A stretch of 43,566 bases of DNA, from the NCBI GenBank assembly GCA_014885115.2, contig WKLE02002351.1, positions 6,127 through 49,692 on the forward strand. Direction: 5' to 3'. Source of the DNA: Asterionellopsis glacialis (Eukaryota > Bacillariophyta > Plagiogrammaphyceae > Rhaphoneidales > Asterionellopsidaceae). The notes below the pieces were generated by a model. That model was not told the origin of the DNA. It did no database searches and saw only the letters and a list, made by a program, of their open reading frames with translations. Positions 39,850 to 43,566 of this stretch are shown piece by piece. The translations under genes were made by a program, and so were the position numbers. The stretch's first letter is position 1, and each line of letters begins with the position of its first letter.

Positions 39850-40104
39850 CTATTTATCATTGTGACAATACCAACAAAATTTGTCATTGATTTCAACATC
39901 ATCAAAAAATCTCTTGGTTCTTGATACCCTTTTCATAGCTTCTCTTTTGTTAACTCCTTTCATGTACACTCTTCCTCTATCAAACTTATGTTCCACATTT
40001 GTATTATGTAACAAAGATTCAATGATTTTTACAGAGAAAATACATCTCATCTTCCTCAGAGTTGTTCCAGGATTAGGTGAGACGGAATGACCAAAAAATA
40101 ACAC
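39850..40104 (-). pseudogene. Possible transposon-derived ORF remnant, 84 codons
   Basis: This frame has protein-like character (SVKIIESLLHNTNVEHKF, then GRVYMKGVNKREAMKRVSRT and a CWYCH motif) and sits in a repeat-rich, otherwise gene-poor region. The upstream minus-strand sequence (40105-40450) contains further readable but stop-interrupted segments, such as SNHIIIVSIKQAYCYVFW. This suggests a decayed mobile-element gene. The family cannot be named. Chance remains possible. Confidence 0.3.
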
Positions 40105-41940
40105 TGTCTATACATTGTATTTTGTATGGTACAAACCACCTGCACAAATAATAGGCATCACAACAAACAAACAAACATTGGTTGAACCATGATTCTGATG
40201 TGTGGAAGACACAACAATTGACTTGAAAAGGGAATTGAAGGTGCTTGAGTTCTGCACCTATTTTTTGTCATGACAACAAATAGTGATAAATCACCAAAAA
40301 ACATAACAATAAGCCTGTTTAATACTAACAATGATGATATGGTTAGAACCATCATCATCAATTTAGTCAGATGGAAAGATAACATCCTCTGAAATAGAAC
40401 ATTGTTGATTAACTTTGGCCATTTTGTGCAATCAAGAAAAAAGTGGCTTTGCCAGCAAAACAACAATTAACCATATTTTGGGCCCTAGGTCACTATTTTT
40501 TGTTATTCTTTGCCATGACACTTCTGATAGATGTATTATAGATGCATTAGGTGGGTTTTTATGTTCATTTTTGTTGATTGTAGGATGGAAAAGGCATTTT
40601 TTGGTCATTGTTGATTTGCTGCAATATTATGCATGCATGCAAGACAAGAAAAAATTTAAATCTCACAACAATCACACATACCAGCACAATTCTTTAGAAG
40701 CTACATAGGGGAGACAGACAGAAATTCTTACTGTCTATCTTGCCTAATCTTGGAAAATCTCCTCAGTAAAGCAATTCCAGTCTGTCCATCTCTCTAGGGA
40801 ATAAATTCTGCTGTATGGACAGAACCTGTCTATGTGGGCACCAAAAATTGCATGGGCACTCGCTTTTGAGAGTAGTGAATTTAGGTCCTAAGTAGGAGAA
40901 CTAGTATGATGATCAGTCACACCACCCAGAAATCTCCAAACAAGAAAATTGGTGGCATAGCAAGGAGTGATGGTGATGGAAGTAACCTTGAGGCAGAGCC
41001 CATCAGGTGAAAAAAAGGGAAAAGTCAGAGGACCCCTATTTTTTACCAAGATTGAAAATGTCCCAAAAAATGTGAAATGTCTAAGTAATGAAACTGGCTA
41101 AATAATGTATGTAATTCAAACTTCTACTTTTTGTTTAAGACAATAAAAATGGAGGCAGTCTGAGCTTGCAGAGCTTCTGACTTCATTTGGGTGTTTAGTT
41201 ATAACATAAATTCACTGTGCAAGAATTCTGCTATCCACAAGTTTTTCACTATGGGGGGAGGGGGGAGGGGGGAGGTTCACATTTGCCTTTCATGTTTAAT
41301 GCTAATGAAACTTTGACAGATTTAAACAGCAATCAATTAGTGCACTATATCAATTACAAGATGTTGATTGGTAATATTTTCTTGACCAACAATATGAATG
41401 ATTGTTGTGTTTTCCATGTCTACTTCCCCAACATTGATTGATATTGACTGAGGTGTTTTGAAAAGTCATTTATTTTTCAACCCAAGTTGGTTGTTGCACC
41501 CAGATCTCTTTCAATCAATCTTGCAAAATGGTGCTGTTTGCAGTACCGATTTCTCAACACACAGCCATTTTTAAGTAGCAACCACCAGTATGGTTCCATG
41601 CAGAAGCATGTGTCAAGAAATTGGTACCATAAAATGGTATGTCCTTCCATCCTTTAAAAAAATAACACATAAAATTACTAGCTTGTCAATTTTTGTAGTT
41701 AGGTGAGCCTGAAATGCCAAAAAGTGCACCGGCCAGGTCATGATTGTATTCAATTTCAATACAAGTTGGCTGTGCCATAATATAATATATTCACATATGT
41801 ATATATACTGGGTGTATATTCCAGTAGTATAAAAGTATTGAAATATGTATAGATATATTACAATTTTTCAAAGTATATAAAACTATACATTCATGAATAT
41901 TTTCATAATTTAAAAATATGAATTTTGAGTCTCTGTGGAG
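40105..41940. other. Gene-poor AT-rich region
   Basis: No intact gene is seen. The sequence is rich in TTG/CAA and TTTT runs, contains the G-rich run at 41253-41275, and around 41760-41930 becomes almost pure A/T with TATATA blocks. Decayed mobile elements are the most likely content. Confidence 0.4.
41253..41275 (+). other. G-quadruplex-type G run
   Basis: Three runs of six G and one of two G are separated by single A bases. With at least four G-tracts of three or more available by splitting the runs, an intramolecular quadruplex is sterically possible. It is isolated in an AT-rich background. Confidence 0.7.
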
Positions 41941-41954
41941 TCTACAGACCAAAT

Positions 41955-42905
41955 GTCACAAGTCCTGGAACAACTCTGTCTTGTCTTTGTCTCATTACAT
42001 TAAAATAACAACAAAAATTATTTACACTGCAGGCTTGTGTAATCAGTGATAAGGAACTGGATTAGGGTTTGGTAGAAATGGTGGATTATGGTCCCCAATA
42101 GGCCTTTTTGCATGGAAGAGAACAGACCATTTTGAGCAGAATTTTTGGGGATCATTGATGGGGAGTGGCTAACTATCACACAGTGCACATGACAATGTCA
42201 ATCATTTTTTTTCTTAACAAACATCCTTTTTTGTCCTCTGTCAGTAATTATCAACCTCTGTTAATAACTTATACAAAGCCATTTATTGAGTCAGATGGTT
42301 GATTGATTGCAAAATTAGTAAAATAATGTCTAATATCTAAAGCAAGAGAAATTAACAAGTAGAGAAAAACAACAGGGCATAATTACGTGGTAAATTGATA
42401 GTCTCCATTTTCATTATATTTACATATTTCACACCATCTGACCCAATAAATGTTTTTTTAAAATGGATATTTGATGTCAATAACAACAAAGAAAGAATGA
42501 TATAGGATGATTGTTAAGAAAAGTAAGGAGTGACATTGTCATGGGCACCATGTGATAGGTAGCCACTCCCCATCAATGATTACCAAATTTTTTTATCCGC
42601 ATCCCATTTTGTCTTGCCTGCTTCCATGTGAAAAGGTCTATCCAGTTCTACTCTTGTGGTCTAATAACCAATTAAATAATCCAGAAAGCTCAATTAGGAT
42701 CTGGATTAGGGCTGTCATAGAAATGGTTGATTTATCAGGTTATGAGACTACAAGAGTAGGACTGGATTAGAGGTCATTTTTCATCTTTTCTACATTCTAC
42801 AAAACCCTATTCCAGTTCCTTATCACTGATCAAACAAGCATGCAGTGGAAATAATTGTTGTTGTTATTTTGATGTAACAAGATGACAAGACGAAGATGAG
42901 ACAAA
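41955..42905. repeat. Long imperfect inverted repeat (foldback element)
   Basis: The left arm (about 41955-42300) and right arm (about 42432-42905) are reverse complements at several long blocks: AATCAGTGATAAGGAACTGG with its complement at 42812-42830, GATCATTGATGGGGAGTGGCTA with its complement near 42565, ATGACAATGTCA near 42190/42533, and CATTTATTGAGTCAGATGG near 42280/42434. The loop is about 130 bp. The right arm is about 140 bp longer because of a nested insertion. No transposase is encoded, so this fits a non-autonomous foldback or large MITE-type element. Confidence 0.75.
42638..42770. mobile_element. Nested MITE-like insertion (about 133 bp)
   Basis: The termini CTATCCAGTTCTACTCTTGT and the complement of ACAAGAGTAGGACTGGATTAG form about 32-bp imperfect inverted repeats. 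The element sits inside the right arm of the foldback repeat and explains its extra length relative to the left arm. It has no coding capacity. Target-site duplications are unclear. Confidence 0.55.
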
Positions 42906-43566
42906 GACGATGATGGTCTACTGAATCAACAATCCACCATAAGGTAAGATCCAGAACACAGTAGTCATCACCTGCAGGTATGTTAAAATGCAAGCAGTTT
43001 ATACACCTGACAGAATAAAAGTTTGTTCTTGTTTTGAAGAAAAAAATTGCATGTCAAAGACGAGATGAAAAAACAAGCAACACGCTTGAAAAAACTCAAA
43101 CAAACAATCCAGAAAGGGAACGTCAACACAACAATCATCCTATTCATACATGGTAGATAAAAAAGAATTGATTATATTGTTGTTAAACTAGAGGAGAATA
43201 GAGCATGTTCTCCTTGTTGTTGTGGACCAATCAACTCATTGATTTTTTGCTGCTGCACCAGAATAAAACAAAAAGAGAATCCCTCAGATTCTATGTGAAT
43301 TTTCTATGTAATTGTTGGTACTTCAATTAGGATCTGGAAAATGCTCCAGCCTAATTGAGGGTTAGTTCTTGCTGGCCCCAATCCAGATCCTAATTGAAAA
43401 TAGGTTACCAGCCAGGTATTTAAGATCTGGGACGCATAGAAATGATGGAAAAAGGGCCTAAACCCAGTCCTAACCCCGATGGCCGAAGCTTATGGGTCAT
43501 AGAATCACCCATAGGGTTTTGTACAGCTGTAACTCGTAGACATAGCAAAATGAAGACTTGTGCACT
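42906..43566. other. Right end of window, no gene seen
   Basis: AT-rich sequence without a supported gene, apart from the 77-bp inverted-repeat element. GTAAATTG- and TTGTTGTTG-type simple sequence is common. Confidence 0.4.
43322..43398. mobile_element. Mini inverted-repeat element (77 bp)
   Basis: The perfect 16-bp terminal inverted repeats are TTCAATTAGGATCTGG and CCAGATCCTAATTGAA. The internal part has a related CCAGCCTAATTGAGG copy. The same CAATTAGGATCTGGATT word lies inside the nested element at 42691, so the two are related or share an origin. Confidence 0.6.

Noticed and set aside
1..43566. tRNA, rRNA or CRISPR features
   Set aside because: No stretch with a convincing tRNA T-loop and paired arms, no rRNA sequence and no direct-repeat/spacer array was found by reading both strands; a covariance search was not possible.

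Overview
This window is nuclear DNA from a photosynthetic stramenopile, most likely a diatom. The evidence is: intron-containing genes with short GT-AG introns (about 87 to 171 bp); a plastid-type rRNA methyltransferase whose N terminus reads as signal peptide plus transit peptide with Phe at the predicted junction; a secreted Lys/Gly/Tyr repeat protein of silaffin-like style; and eukaryote-only genes (separase, MIC60, CLC antiporter, tandem-BRCT protein). The genus cannot be fixed from sequence alone. There are two assembly gaps, N runs at 21892-21920 and 32914-33112.

Layout. 0.7-2.6 kb (+): membrane-anchored SGNH-like protein. 3.3-4.9 kb (+): plastid SpoU/TrmH-type rRNA methyltransferase, convergent with a secreted alpha/beta hydrolase (5.0-6.0 kb, -). 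6.5-13.7 kb (+): a giant intronless 2388-residue coiled-coil protein with about 25 copies of a 42-residue repeat and a C-terminal MDC1/PTIP-like BRCT pair. It converges on a two-exon CLC chloride/proton exchanger (14.0-16.9 kb, -). 18.7-19.9 kb (+): a two-exon four-helix membrane protein. 20.6-21.2 kb (-): an orphan protein. 22.1-23.8 kb (+): a Gln-rich protein with a UIM and an LSD1-type zinc finger, tail to tail with a five-exon separase (23.9-31.2 kb, -). 33.9-34.9 kb (+): the secreted SKGY-repeat protein with a dirigent/allene-oxide-cyclase-like barrel. 35.2-37.2 kb (-): MIC60/mitofilin. 38.1-39.2 kb (-): a mitochondrial chalcone-isomerase-like protein. 39.2-43.6 kb: a gene-poor, AT-rich tail with a foldback repeat, nested MITE-like elements, a G-quadruplex-type G run and a possible transposon ORF remnant.

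Gene models. I re-spliced the multi-exon genes by hand. Every junction uses GT-AG and keeps the family reading frame: methyltransferase 490 aa, CLC 893 aa, four-helix protein 332 aa, separase 2278 aa (with a 39-nt micro-exon), MIC60 609 aa, CHI-like 265 aa.

The genes do not form one pathway; this is ordinary dispersed eukaryotic gene order. Two groups share a cell location or process: MIC60 and the CHI-like protein (both predicted mitochondrial inner membrane or matrix), and separase with the BRCT coiled-coil protein (chromosome biology). The strongest leads are the coiled-coil/BRCT protein, the separase additions (SAP-like helix pair, insertion between the catalytic His and Cys, micro-exon), the SKGY-repeat/barrel fusion, and a dispersed GGTACC-rich intergenic motif found in most intergenic gaps and flanking the larger assembly gap.
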